From the NCBI GenBank assembly GCA_023418925.1, contig JAEZYS010000010.1, forward strand, positions 62,001 to 126,000: a stretch of DNA of 64,000 nt, given 5' to 3'. The translations under genes and the position numbers were made by a program. The number at the start of each line of letters is the position of its first letter. Position 1 is the stretch's first letter. The notes under the pieces are model-generated. The model had not been told where the DNA came from, ran no database searches, and worked only from the letters and a program-made list of their open reading frames with translations. Shown here in pieces: positions 43,904-53,238 of the stretch. Source of the DNA: Bacillota bacterium. GTDB taxonomy: Bacteria; Bacillota; Clostridia; Oscillospirales; Ruminococcaceae.

Positions 43904-45067
43904 TTATACCCCTGCTGTTGAAAGCTCTTTCTGTTCTGTTTCAAGCCTTGTATTCAACCCGTTTATAACAATATTAGGATCTTCAATGTCAATAATCAGA
44001 CATCTTCTGCCGTTCATCACGCTTGTTCTGATTTTGTCAGTTGCGTCTTTCTTTATGTTTATTGTGATATCAGGAATCTGAACTACTGTCTTGTTTTCAA
44101 CAAGATTTGACGCTGTAAGTCCGACCTCTCCGACAGTTTCCTTATACACAGCACTCAATCCCTCAAGCTGCTCCTCGCTTACTCCTACATCTGTAAGGAT
44201 ATGGTGAAGCTTTTTGTCGTCAACAACAGTAAGCTCTGTTTCATGCTTGCCATGTTCTACTGTTTCAATTATCTTCTCATTAACCTTTGTGATTACAGTA
44301 TAGTCAAGATCATCGCCAAGCACATTTTCAAGCACCTGCTGGAATTTCTGTTTTTCATTCAGAGGTGTCATTATGTATTCACAGCCAAGAACATTTTCAA
44401 CTATCGAAGTGTTAGGCTTGTTAGGAGTTTTTGTATAATACATAACATGGTTCACATCAGGACTTCTGTCGCTGAAAACAGGATAAAGAAATCCGTCCGT
44501 CGGAACTCTGCTGATAATCATATCTGTGTTCGATTTCTTCTGAATCGAATTGTCCTCTTCATTTATAAACAATCCATCGTCTCCTGTGTTTACAGGACAT
44601 ATTGCAGTAATTATAAAATTGTATTCCTCAGAAGCATCGCCATCAAAATCATCATTCCTGTTTTTCTTCCTGATACTGTAACAACAATGCGCAGAAATTA
44701 CTGCAAAAGCAGTATCACAGGCAGTATTTGAAATAATGTGCCCAAGGAAATTGTCGGCAAATTCCTCATCCTTAAATCTGCTTTTCAGCACAGAATAGAA
44801 CAATACCTGCGTTCCATCCTCTTCGTATGCTTCCCTCGGAAACTGATACTCAATAATCCCCTTTCCAAGAGTTCCTGCAAGTACCTTTCTGAGCATCTCC
44901 ATTATGACAGCACCCTCATCCTCCTGAATAAGGCTGAACAGTCTTATAGATTTACAGTTGATGTTTTTCTGAACGTCTGCATATGCAGTAAGAACATTGT
45001 TTATTGTGAAAAAACTGCTGTTCTCACAAAAGTTTTTCCTGATTTCATTAAGTTCCTTTTTATTCAT
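43904..45067 (-). CDS. DUF4317 domain-containing protein
   Basis: 387 residues of the DUF4317 family (Clostridia; function unknown). Typical stretches are MNKKELNEIRKNF, ADVQKNINCKSIRLF, YQFPREAYEEDGTQVLFYSVLKSRFKDEEF and, near the C-terminus, the conserved ENKTVVQIPDITINIKKDATDKIRTSVMNGRRCLIIDIEDP. No membrane segment. The ATG at 45067 fits the family N-terminus but its ribosome-binding site GGGAGGTG is 22 bases away; a 5-bp hairpin (TGCGG-GTTT-CCGCA) between them would bring the effective spacing to about 8. Confidence 0.88.
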   Translation of the reverse strand: MNKKELNEIRKNFCENSSFFTINNVLTAYADVQKNINCKSIRLFSLIQEDEGAVIMEMLRKVLAGTLGKGIIEYQFPREAYEEDGTQVLFYSVLKSRFKDEEFADNFLGHIISNTACDTAFAVISAHCCYSIRKKNRNDDFDGDASEEYNFIITAICPVNTGDDGLFINEEDNSIQKKSNTDMIISRVPTDGFLYPVFSDRSPDVNHVMYYTKTPNKPNTSIVENVLGCEYIMTPLNEKQKFQQVLENVLGDDLDYTVITKVNEKIIETVEHGKHETELTVVDDKKLHHILTDVGVSEEQLEGLSAVYKETVGEVGLTASNLVENKTVVQIPDITINIKKDATDKIRTSVMNGRRCLIIDIEDPNIVINGLNTRLETEQKELSTAGV

Positions 45068-45209
45068 AATCCATGCGGAAACCCGCACACCTCCCAAGTT
45101 AAAGTAGAAATAATTATAACATATTTAAAGATTAAAATCCAGAATATTATAATACATAAATAAAAATAAAAATGTTAAAGGTATTTTGTAATATTTATCT
45201 AATTTTCTA

Positions 45210-45238
45210 TTGTAAATTCATTTAAATTATGGTAGAAT
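45210..45238 (+). promoter_or_regulatory. Promoter of the hydrogenase-like chemoreceptor gene
   Basis: TTGTAA (45210-45215), 17 bases, TAGAAT (45233-45238), about 60 bases before the ATG at 45300. Confidence 0.6.
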
Positions 45239-45299
45239 AAACTAATTGCGAATTTACATCTATCATTTAACATATTGATTTTCATCAGGAGGAAAAGGT

Positions 45300-47237
45300 A
45301 TGATACTTTATGACCCTCAAAAATGTGTAGGATGCAATTCCTGTATAAGAATTTGCCCTGCACCAAAAGCAAACAGAACGGAACTTTGCTCTGACGGAAG
45401 GCTCATCATAAATATTGATGACAAAAGTTGCATAAAATGCGGGCAATGTATAAAGGCCTGCAGTCATAATGCAAGAACTTATACAGATGATACCGACAAA
45501 TTCTGGAATGACTTTAAATCAGGAGAAAAAATCAACCTGATTGTTGCCCCTGCAGTAAAAATAGCCTTTGATGGCTACTGGCGACATGTTCTGAATTACT
45601 TCAAAATGAATGGTTCGGGGAAAATTTATGATGTCAGCCTTGGAGCAGATATATGTACATGGGCTCACCTCAGATATGTTGAAAAGAATCCTAACGCAAA
45701 AATCATCTCTCAGCCTTGTGCTGCTATTGTCAATTATATTGAAAAATATAATACAAAGCTTATCCCTAGCCTCTCCCCTGTACAAAGTCCAATGCTTTGT
45801 ACAGCAGTATATATGAAAAAATACAATAACATTCCCGGCAAAATTGCTGCCCTGTCCCCTTGTGTAGCTAAAAAGGATGAGTTTGTAGACACAGGGCTTG
45901 TTGACTATAACGTTACTTTTGATCATCTTCAGAAGAAAATGATTCAAGAAGGTATCAACATCAAGGACAAAATGTTCAGCTCCAACTCCAAGATTTTTTG
46001 TGAATTTGAATTTGATGAATGTCAGGGTATAGTTGGCTCAATTTATCCTCGTCCAGGAGGATTAAAGGATAATCTGCTTATGCATAATCCCGATCTTAAG
46101 GTCATTAACTCAGAAGGCGTAGCACGTGTATATGCTGATCTGGATCAATATGCGGATGAAAACAATAAAAACAAGCCTCAGGTATTTGATGTTCTTTCAT
46201 GTGTGTTCGGATGCAATTCCGGCCCTGGAACTGGTCAGGAATACAGCGTATTTGCTATGGACACAGTTATGAATGACGTTGAGAAATATTCCAAAGGCAC
46301 AAGAAATAAAAAAGGTGTTTCAGGAAAAAGCAAGCAACTCTCCGAATTTGACAAAAAGCTTAAAATTGATGATTTCCTGCGTACTTATCAGAATAAGAAT
46401 GTAAATATGCAGCTCCCATCAAAAGCTGAAATTGCACGTGCCTTTGCAAAACTTCATAAGGTCACAGATACTGAAAAGCATTTTGACTGCCACGCCTGCG
46501 GCCACAAAACCTGTGAAGAGATGGCAATTGCTATATGCAACGGTCTTAACATGCCTGAAAACTGTGCTCAGTATGCAAAATTCAAGCTTAGTGAACAGCA
46601 TCAGCATATCAAAGAGATTAATAACAGTATCGTTGAAATAAACAAACAGCTTGAATCTGTTACAAATGTTCTTATGCTGAATATTTCAGATGTTGATGGA
46701 CATGTAAGAAGTATCAGTGAATTAAGTGATACAAGCTGTCAAGAAATGAATGAGCTTTCTGAACATATTAACAACCTCCGTGAACTTAGTGTTGATATAA
46801 ACTCAGCAATGAAGTCAATCAATACAAGCGTTGCAGGATATAATAAAATGACTGATGATATCACTGATATTTCCCAGCAGACACATATCCTTGCCATTAA
46901 TGCAAGCGTTGAAGCTGCTCGTGCAGGAATGGCGGGAAAGAGCTTTGCAGTTGTTGCTGACGAAGTAAGACGTCTTGCACAACATTCTCAGGACTCTGTC
47001 AGCAAAGCATTAAGCAACAATGAGTTTATTAGCGCAGATATTGCAAATGTTACAAGCATTGCAGAAACACTTAGCAGTATGGTAGCAACACTTCTTGAAG
47101 CTGTTGAACATCTTGACGCAAATATAAGTTCAACTTCTGAAAGAGGAATTGCAATTACAGAAGCCATGAAAAATGTAAGTGCAGTTTCCGAACAGGTAAA
47201 CAGACTTATCAGTCAGTCTCAGGCAATGATACAATAA
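45300..47237 (+). CDS. Soluble [FeFe]-hydrogenase-like sensor fused to a methyl-accepting chemotaxis signalling domain
   Basis: 645 residues without membrane helices. Two [4Fe-4S] ferredoxin motifs (Cys9/12/15/19 and 44/47/50/54). The H-cluster domain (about 77-320) has ligand motifs SQPC140, LSPC188VAKKDEF and SC301VFGC305NSGPG. The proton-relay cysteine of catalytic enzymes (first Cys in TSCCP) is replaced by Pro139, as in sensory hydrogenases. A third Fe-S-type motif (CHACGHKTC, 397-405, and Cys422) is followed by a coiled coil and an MCP signalling tip (THILAINASVEAARAGMAGKSFAVVADEVRRLA, about 528-560). It probably reads H2 or redox state and drives a CheA-type kinase; the partner is not in the window. 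Promoter and AGGAGG site precede it. Confidence 0.9.
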   Translation: MILYDPQKCVGCNSCIRICPAPKANRTELCSDGRLIINIDDKSCIKCGQCIKACSHNARTYTDDTDKFWNDFKSGEKINLIVAPAVKIAFDGYWRHVLNYFKMNGSGKIYDVSLGADICTWAHLRYVEKNPNAKIISQPCAAIVNYIEKYNTKLIPSLSPVQSPMLCTAVYMKKYNNIPGKIAALSPCVAKKDEFVDTGLVDYNVTFDHLQKKMIQEGINIKDKMFSSNSKIFCEFEFDECQGIVGSIYPRPGGLKDNLLMHNPDLKVINSEGVARVYADLDQYADENNKNKPQVFDVLSCVFGCNSGPGTGQEYSVFAMDTVMNDVEKYSKGTRNKKGVSGKSKQLSEFDKKLKIDDFLRTYQNKNVNMQLPSKAEIARAFAKLHKVTDTEKHFDCHACGHKTCEEMAIAICNGLNMPENCAQYAKFKLSEQHQHIKEINNSIVEINKQLESVTNVLMLNISDVDGHVRSISELSDTSCQEMNELSEHINNLRELSVDINSAMKSINTSVAGYNKMTDDITDISQQTHILAINASVEAARAGMAGKSFAVVADEVRRLAQHSQDSVSKALSNNEFISADIANVTSIAETLSSMVATLLEAVEHLDANISSTSERGIAITEAMKNVSAVSEQVNRLISQSQAMIQ

Positions 47238-47270
47238 TATACATAAAAATGAGCCTTTTCGGCTCATTTT

Positions 47271-47765
47271 TTATTTTATTATATTTATATCCCCACAGGC
47301 AATTTTCTCCCCGGAGTTTCCTGACGGTTGCGTAGTGAAATCATCTGCATTTCTGTGTATTACAACAGTTCTTGAAATTATATCCTCGATTACAAATCTT
47401 GTTGTTAGAAAGCATGAGAATGCATATCCCGCATTTTCAAACAAAGGCGGCATATCTCCGGCATGTTTAGGATGTTCACATCTGTATGGATTATAATGCC
47501 CCAGTGTATCATAGAAATAATCATTCTCGTTTCCTGTGCAGCTCTCTCCTTCATGTATATGTATTCCAAAAACACCTGCTCCACAATTATTCTTGCTGTT
47601 TGGAAGTCCCATTACATCACAGCATACAAGAACTCCTAAGGGAGTATTGTAAAACAGTACCTTACCAAGGATATCAGGATACTGTGGATTGCCTGTAATG
47701 ACAGCTATTGCGTTTGGACGGCTCCTCAGCTTTTCTGTCAGAAATCTAAGCTTATTTGACTGCAT
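47271..47765 (-). CDS. Cu/Zn superoxide dismutase-family protein
   Basis: 164 residues with the Cu/Zn-SOD fold pattern: GIHIHEGESC (copper HxH), LGHYNPY, HPKHAGDMPPL (bridging and zinc His/Asp), and VVIHRNADDF near the end with GEKIACGDI (C-terminal Cys). No clear signal peptide is seen; it seems cytoplasmic, odd for this mostly exported family. Some copies in Firmicutes are SOD-like without proven activity. The ATG at 47765 has AAAGG 10 bases upstream; a GTG at 47774 is too close. Convergent with the hydrogenase-like chemoreceptor gene. Confidence 0.85.
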   Translation of the reverse strand: MQSNKLRFLTEKLRSRPNAIAVITGNPQYPDILGKVLFYNTPLGVLVCCDVMGLPNSKNNCGAGVFGIHIHEGESCTGNENDYFYDTLGHYNPYRCEHPKHAGDMPPLFENAGYAFSCFLTTRFVIEDIISRTVVIHRNADDFTTQPSGNSGEKIACGDINIIK

Positions 47766-47856
47766 CCATCTCACACCTTTCTGCCTGCATTATAATAATT
47801 TTATGTTTTGGATAAATAAATTAATACACATAACAGAAACTTTTATTTAATTGTCA

Positions 47857-47885
47857 TTGTTTATAGTGTCGAATTATGTTATAGT
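47857..47885 (+). promoter_or_regulatory. Promoter of the DMT transporter gene
   Basis: TTGTTT (47857-47862), 17 bases, TATAGT (47880-47885). Confidence 0.5.
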
Positions 47886-47949
47886 TTTTAATTATAGCCA
47901 ATAATTGAAAGGATTTGCTTTTAATACGGAAGCATAAAAAATTATAGAT

Positions 47950-48876
47950 ATGAAACCAAACACATTAACTAAAACAAGTATAGTATGTCTCCTTGCAATG
48001 GTGTGCTGTATTTTATGGGGAAGTGCATTTCCTTGCGTTAAAATCGGATATAAAATGCTGAATATTCAGGCAGACGATTCAGCTTCCCAAATATTATTCG
48101 CAGGAATGAGATTTACCCTAGCAGGAATTATTGCTATCATTATCGGAAGTGTAATAAACAAAAAGCCATTGATACCGTCAAAGTCATCATGGAAAAGAAT
48201 AATGGTATTAAGTTCATTCCAGACAATACTACAGTACTTTTTTTATTATATCGGTCTTGCAAATACAACAGGTGTAAAAGCTTCGGTTATTGTCGGCACA
48301 AACGTATTTACTGCTATACTAATCTCTGCTATTATTTTTAAATTTGAGAAAATGACTGCTGCAAAAGCAATTGGCTGCATAGTTGGCTTTTCAGGAATCA
48401 TTGTAATGAATCTTACAGACTTTAACGGAAGTCTTAATTTTAACTTTAAAGGCGACGGCATGATATTTCTTTCCACCCTTGCATCTGCAATGTCAAGTGT
48501 AACACTGAAAAAATTTTCACAACAAGACAATACTGTAATGCTTAGCGGTTATCAGTTTCTTGTCGGAGGAATTATAATGAGTATAGGCGGACTTGCTTTT
48601 GGTGGGAAGGTAACAGGCTTTACAGCAGGTTCTGTTGCTATGCTTGTTTATCTTGCTATGGTATCTGCTGTCGCTTATTCCATATGGTCAATTCTTGTGA
48701 AATACAACCCTATATCAAGAGTAGCAGTGTTTGGATTCATGAACCCTGTGTTCGGTGTAATGCTGTCAGCACTGCTTCTCAGCGAAGGAAAAGAGTCGTT
48801 CGGGTTAATGGGAATCATTGCACTTGCACTTGTTTGCACAGGGATTTTCACAGTAAACAAGAGTCAAACGTCTTAA
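47950..48876 (+). CDS. EamA/DMT-superfamily exporter
   Basis: 308 residues with ten predicted helices and two EamA repeats (CCILWGSAFPCVKIGYK at the start; SALLLSEGKESFGLMG near the end). Members export amino acids or other metabolites; substrate unknown. The ATG is weakly preceded by a ribosome-binding site (GAAAGGA lies about 35 bases upstream), so the start is less sure. No neighbour suggests its substrate. Confidence 0.88.
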   Translation: MKPNTLTKTSIVCLLAMVCCILWGSAFPCVKIGYKMLNIQADDSASQILFAGMRFTLAGIIAIIIGSVINKKPLIPSKSSWKRIMVLSSFQTILQYFFYYIGLANTTGVKASVIVGTNVFTAILISAIIFKFEKMTAAKAIGCIVGFSGIIVMNLTDFNGSLNFNFKGDGMIFLSTLASAMSSVTLKKFSQQDNTVMLSGYQFLVGGIIMSIGGLAFGGKVTGFTAGSVAMLVYLAMVSAVAYSIWSILVKYNPISRVAVFGFMNPVFGVMLSALLLSEGKESFGLMGIIALALVCTGIFTVNKSQTS

Positions 48877-49026
48877 TACTATATTAGCATTTTTAAGCTA
48901 TTTTAATTTATTATTTATGTTAAATTTGGATAAAATATAGTAAAATTATATTAATTTAATTGACAAATTTATATAAAGGGGTTAAAATTATAATATAAAA
49001 TTATACATCATAGGTGGGATTATAAA

Positions 49027-50898
49027 ATGCTTAAAAAAATCAGCAAATCCATAGTAGTTATATTCCTTATCGGCTCAGTTCTGATTGCATCAATATTAGC
49101 TATACTTCAGACTTATATCACCAACTCAAATCAAAAAACCCAGTTTGAAGAACAGCTTGTAAAAATTAATGAGCTGATGGCAAAAAATGATGCAGAAATT
49201 CAATCTCTCAAAGAAACTTTAAATATTGAATATATCACAAAAGCAAATGCTTTTGCATATATGCTTAAATTAGATCCGGATATTAAAGATAATGTTTCTG
49301 AAATGAACAGGATATGTGAAATGCTTGATGTTGATGAACTTCACATCACAGATAACAAAGGGGTTTTGAGATGGGGTACAGTTGAAAGTTATTATGGCTT
49401 TGATTTTGCAACATCTGATCAAGCAAAAGAATTTATGCCAATACTGGATGACATTTCAATTGAAATTGCGCAGGAACCACAAATTAATGGGGCAGAAGGT
49501 AAATTGTTTCAGTATGTAAGTGTTGCACGACGTGACTCAAAAGGTATAGTTCAGGTAGGACTTAAGCCAACAAGGCTTGATAATGCAATACAGGCAAATT
49601 CACTTGACAATGTTCTTACAAATTACACTTTTGGCAATGATGCTTTTGTTTTTGCTGTAAACAAAGAGGACAACACTTTTCTTTCTTACAAAAATAACCC
49701 TGCTCTTTTAGGAACATCTGCAACTGACGCTGGTATAAAGGAAAGAAACATTAAAAATGAATATTGCGGCACAATAAAAATTGATGGTGTTTCTTATTAT
49801 GCGATGTTCTTTGAACAGGATGAAATGTTCCTTTGTACTGCTGTTCCGGTTAAGAATATGCAGAAAGGTAATATCATTATAATTGCAGTAATTGTTTTAT
49901 TTGTTGCAATCACCTTTATAACAATCTACTTCTTTATTAAGTCGAAAATAAAAAAGCTTGTTATCAACGGTTTAAGTAATACAGTAAATATCATCAATGA
50001 AATTTCATCAGGCAATCTCAATGCTGTTGCCAACGAGTATAGTGCACCTGAATTTACCGTATTATCCGATGGAATAAACAATATGACTAACAATCTAAAA
50101 GCAAAAATCAGCGAGGCTCATGATATGGTTGAAAAGCAGAATATTCTTTTCAAGGAGATATCCCATGCTTCTGTTGGTATAAGAAATCAGTCAGACAGTA
50201 TGCAGAATATATCACATACACTTTCAAACGGTTCAAGTACACAGGCTGCAACCGTTGAGGAAATCTCTGCAGCATTCTCGAATATCACAGAAGCAGCAAC
50301 TCAGAACTCAAAGCAGGCTGGTGAGGCTGCAAGAATTGCTGAACAAACCGAGGCACAGCTTAACGTTGGAGTCGGAAAGCTTAAGCTTATGAACCAATCT
50401 ATGGAAGAAATAAGCAATACATCTACAAAAATCAAGACTATTATTAAGACTATTGATGATATTGCATTCCAGACAAACATTCTTGCTCTTAATGCAGCAG
50501 TAGAAGCTGCAAGAGCTGGTGTACATGGTAAGGGCTTTGCAGTAGTTGCAGATGAAGTAAGAACACTTGCAAACAAGAGTGCAGAAGCCGCAAGCAATAC
50601 CTCTGTTCTTATCCAGACAACTCTTGATGCTATTGATAAGGGCAGCGTGGTAGCAAATGAAACTGCTGACACATTGATGTCACTTCTTGATATTACACAT
50701 GAGAGTACAACCATTATGAATGACATTTACAAACATGCTGAAAGTCAGGCACAGGCTATAGGCGAGGTAAACGTAGGAGTTGAACAGATTTCAACTGTAA
50801 TTCAGGATAACTCCCGTATTTCCGCAGATGCAGAGGCAACAGCAAATAAGCTTACAGAAGAATCAAATTTATTAAATAATCTTATTTCATCCAATTAA
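49027..50898 (+). CDS. Membrane methyl-accepting chemotaxis protein
   Basis: 623 residues. Helix 1 (about 8-28) and helix 2 (about 282-304) enclose an extracytoplasmic sensor of about 250 residues (dCache/sCache-like: AFAYMLKLDPDIKDN, VFAVNKEDNTFLSY). A HAMP-like region and an MCP signalling domain follow, with the hairpin tip DIAFQTNILALNAAVEAARAGVHGKGFAVVADEVRTLA. The ligand is not evident. No flagellar or che genes are in the window. AGGTGGG precedes the ATG. Confidence 0.93.
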   Translation: MLKKISKSIVVIFLIGSVLIASILAILQTYITNSNQKTQFEEQLVKINELMAKNDAEIQSLKETLNIEYITKANAFAYMLKLDPDIKDNVSEMNRICEMLDVDELHITDNKGVLRWGTVESYYGFDFATSDQAKEFMPILDDISIEIAQEPQINGAEGKLFQYVSVARRDSKGIVQVGLKPTRLDNAIQANSLDNVLTNYTFGNDAFVFAVNKEDNTFLSYKNNPALLGTSATDAGIKERNIKNEYCGTIKIDGVSYYAMFFEQDEMFLCTAVPVKNMQKGNIIIIAVIVLFVAITFITIYFFIKSKIKKLVINGLSNTVNIINEISSGNLNAVANEYSAPEFTVLSDGINNMTNNLKAKISEAHDMVEKQNILFKEISHASVGIRNQSDSMQNISHTLSNGSSTQAATVEEISAAFSNITEAATQNSKQAGEAARIAEQTEAQLNVGVGKLKLMNQSMEEISNTSTKIKTIIKTIDDIAFQTNILALNAAVEAARAGVHGKGFAVVADEVRTLANKSAEAASNTSVLIQTTLDAIDKGSVVANETADTLMSLLDITHESTTIMNDIYKHAESQAQAIGEVNVGVEQISTVIQDNSRISADAEATANKLTEESNLLNNLISSN

Positions 50899-50902
50899 AA
50901 CT

Positions 50903-50932
50903 AAAGCGGTACATATTCTGTACCGCTTTTTA
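50903..50932 (+). terminator. Intrinsic terminator of the chemoreceptor gene
   Basis: AAAGCGGTACA / TGTACCGCTTT stem followed by TTTTTATAAT, 5 bases after the stop. Confidence 0.92.
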
Positions 50933-50940
50933 TAATAGCA

Positions 50941-50976
50941 CAAAAAGAAAATGCAATACAATTCTGTACTGCATTG
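50941..50976 (-). terminator. Terminator of the 111-residue gene
   Basis: On the minus strand AATGCAGTAC / GTATTGCATT with a T-rich tail (TTTCTTTTTG), 13 bases after the stop at 50989. Confidence 0.75.
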
Positions 50977-50988
50977 CTTTTTATGTAC

Positions 50989-51324
50989 TTATGCTACTTC
51001 GGGTTCTTTCTCAAGTTCTTTTGACATCAATGTAACAAGGGACTCAAACTTTCCTCTTACATCAAAATGTTCTTCACCGCTGATAATCATTTCATTAATG
51101 TATTCAAGCATATTCTTGAGAGCCTCAGTCATTTCAATATAATATGCCATTCTTTGATCTGTAAGCCCAGTAGCAACAGCATATTCAACAGCTCTTACAG
51201 CATTGTAACAATCACAAAGAACTGCAGTTGCAGAATCGTTTCCCTCCTGTTTTTCTGCACAGTCAACTCCCTCAACAGCAGTATTGAGCAGCTCTATTAC
51301 CTGATTTCTTATATCCTTTGTCAT
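50989..51324 (-). CDS. Small helical protein of unknown function
   Basis: 111 residues, predicted almost wholly helical and acidic, with no family recognised and no signal or membrane segment. Contains two close cysteines (VLCDCYNAV). Good ribosome-binding site (GAAAGGGATG region). It converges with the membrane chemoreceptor gene. Confidence 0.72.
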   Translation of the reverse strand: MTKDIRNQVIELLNTAVEGVDCAEKQEGNDSATAVLCDCYNAVRAVEYAVATGLTDQRMAYYIEMTEALKNMLEYINEMIISGEEHFDVRGKFESLVTLMSKELEKEPEVA

Positions 51325-51416
51325 AAAAGCACATCCCTTTCAATAACTTATACAATAGTTATCGTCAAAATATATATTAAGTTTAGCACATTTCAATAAT
51401 TATTTCAATAAAAAAC

Positions 51417-51452
51417 AAAAAAAGATGGCGGATTGTTTAGTGCCAATCCGCC
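51417..51452 (-). terminator. Terminator downstream of the PdaA-like gene
   Basis: GGCGGATTG / CAATCCGCC stem with a T run on the minus strand, 130 bases after the pdaA stop. The 3' UTR between them has hairpins GTTCTGC/GCAGGAC and ACACGA/TCGTGT followed by a CU-rich linker TGTCTCCTTGTTTCTTTTTT. Confidence 0.85.
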
Positions 51453-51582
51453 GGAAGAAAAAAGAAACAAGGAGACACGACAAACTCGTGTACAGAAGTC
51501 CTGCCGTCTGCATCAGCAGAACAGAAATATCATAACAATGGAAACCGAGAATGCGATAACCAAAAGTTAAGAATAAGCATTT

Positions 51583-52416
51583 TTACGAGGGAAGAGCAAT
51601 TTCATAGCCCTGAGCCCTGAAGTTATCTATCACATCGCCCAGAATAGCAGCATTCGTACTTGAAACACTGTGGAGTAAAAGAATTTCGCCACCATGTGCA
51701 GAACTTGTAACCTTATTGAAGGCGGTCTGAACATCAGGCTGATTGTTTACATCCCAGTCACAGTAAGCAAAACTCCATACAAGAGTTTTGTAACCATACT
51801 TCTGTGCAACTGCAATAGCTTTTTCGGAATACTCCCCGCAAGGAGGACGGAAGTAAGTCATATCAACGCCATAAGTTTCCTTGACATAATTGTGATTATC
51901 CATGATTTCCTTTTCTGCATCAGCAATTGAAAGACTTGGTAACGAAGCATGGTCAAGACCATGGTTTGCAATAATGTGGCCCTCGTCAATCATTCGCTTT
52001 ACAAGCTCAGGATTTCTTCTTGCATAATCCCCAGTCAGGAAGAAAATTGCCTTGGCATTTTTCGCTTTGAGAGTATCAAGTATCGGCGCAGTATATCCGT
52101 TTTCATATCCCTGATCAAATGTCAGACAGATATTTTTATCTGACTCGAAAATAGCATATCCATCGTAACAACTGTATTTTGCGTTGAAATCAAGTGCACA
52201 AAGCGGACGATTTTTGTCGTCGCACTGATGCCCCTGACCATAGCCAAAGCATTCATTGTCAAGACCGTTTATTTCATCATCAGAAAGCTGAATACGGGTT
52301 TCTGCAGGAGCACTACTGCATATAACAGAATTTGCGTTCTGAAATCCAATAGAAAATGTCATTACAGCTGTAATTATAATAAACAATGATTTGAACATTG
52401 ACAAACTCCTGTTCAT
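51583..52416 (-). CDS. pdaA: PdaA-like polysaccharide (peptidoglycan) deacetylase
   Basis: 277 residues: signal peptide (about 1-27, FKSLFIIITAVMTFSIGF) and a NodB/CE4 domain (about 85-270). Family motifs are LTFDQGYENG (motif 1, typical DxGYENG of PdaA), NHGLDHAS (motif 2, metal His pair), FRPPCGEYS (motif 3), LVWSFAYCDWD (motif 4) and LLHS (motif 5). In B. subtilis PdaA deacetylates muramic acid for the spore-cortex delta-lactam. Here vegetative use is also possible, so the symbol is tentative. Confidence 0.88.
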   Translation of the reverse strand: MNRSLSMFKSLFIIITAVMTFSIGFQNANSVICSSAPAETRIQLSDDEINGLDNECFGYGQGHQCDDKNRPLCALDFNAKYSCYDGYAIFESDKNICLTFDQGYENGYTAPILDTLKAKNAKAIFFLTGDYARRNPELVKRMIDEGHIIANHGLDHASLPSLSIADAEKEIMDNHNYVKETYGVDMTYFRPPCGEYSEKAIAVAQKYGYKTLVWSFAYCDWDVNNQPDVQTAFNKVTSSAHGGEILLLHSVSSTNAAILGDVIDNFRAQGYEIALPS

Positions 52417-52665
52417 AATATATTTGCATGTTTATTATCTGATGAAACAAATTAAATATGCTAAGCATATTATAACATATTTCACTGATAATAAAACTAC
52501 AGTAATATTACAAACATATGTCAGATTTGATCCTTTTTTGTAATAATTATAACAATTAATTTATTATGTTTTTTAAAGTTACAATTTGGGTAAAAATAAT
52601 AATGTAAACAAAAATGCGCTATGGCATGAAGTCATAACGCAAAGCAAATATTTTACAAAGAATGA

Positions 52666-52914
52666 TTATTCGTCAAGATACGCTTTAACAAGTACCTGCA
52701 AAAGCTCATCTCTGTCAATATGCCTTATAAGACTCCTTGCGTTATTATATGTTGTTATGTACGTCGGATCCTCTGATAAAATATAACCCACGATCTGATT
52801 AATAGGGTTATATCCTTTTTCACGAAGAGCGTCATAAATCAAAGTGAGATTTTTCCTGAGTTCAAGTTCCTTGTCTTCACACACTGAAAACGTCATAGTT
52901 TGTTCATTATTCAT
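52666..52914 (-). CDS. ireB: IreB-family regulatory phosphoprotein (UPF0297)
   Basis: 82-residue UPF0297/IreB/ReoM protein. In Enterococcus and Listeria it is phosphorylated by the Ser/Thr kinase PrkC/IreK and controls cell-wall homeostasis, e.g. MurA stability. Family stretch: LREKGYNPINQIVGYILSEDPTYITTYNNARSLIRHIDRDELLQ. The ATG at 52914 has AAAGGGTG at spacing 8; the longer upstream reading frame is not used. Confidence 0.93.
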   Translation of the reverse strand: MNNEQTMTFSVCEDKELELRKNLTLIYDALREKGYNPINQIVGYILSEDPTYITTYNNARSLIRHIDRDELLQVLVKAYLDE

Positions 52915-53172
52915 TTCTACAACACCCTTTCCCAGCAAAAGTACATTCACACACAAAATTCTGTCATCTACTACTGTATTATCATTATATCCTTTTTTAA
53001 AATTAAAAACAAGTACTTTAGCATATTTTTTTAAGGTAATTATTAACATTAATTTATAATTTATACAGCACTACCTATATATAGTTATGCATAATTAACA
53101 ATTTTTATTCTTTTAACTTTAAAAATTTCTAAATTATTGACGACAAATTAACAGAATAAATTTTTTGAATAC

Positions 53173-53201
53173 TTGTTTCTTTTAGAACAATATGCTATTA
53201 T
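53173..53201 (+). promoter_or_regulatory. Promoter upstream of the small gene at 53239
   Basis: TTGTTT (53173-53178), 17 bases, TATTAT (53196-53201) with an extended TGC. Confidence 0.5.
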
Positions 53202-53238
53202 ATATTCAATTAAATCTGACATGAGGTGATACACTGCT

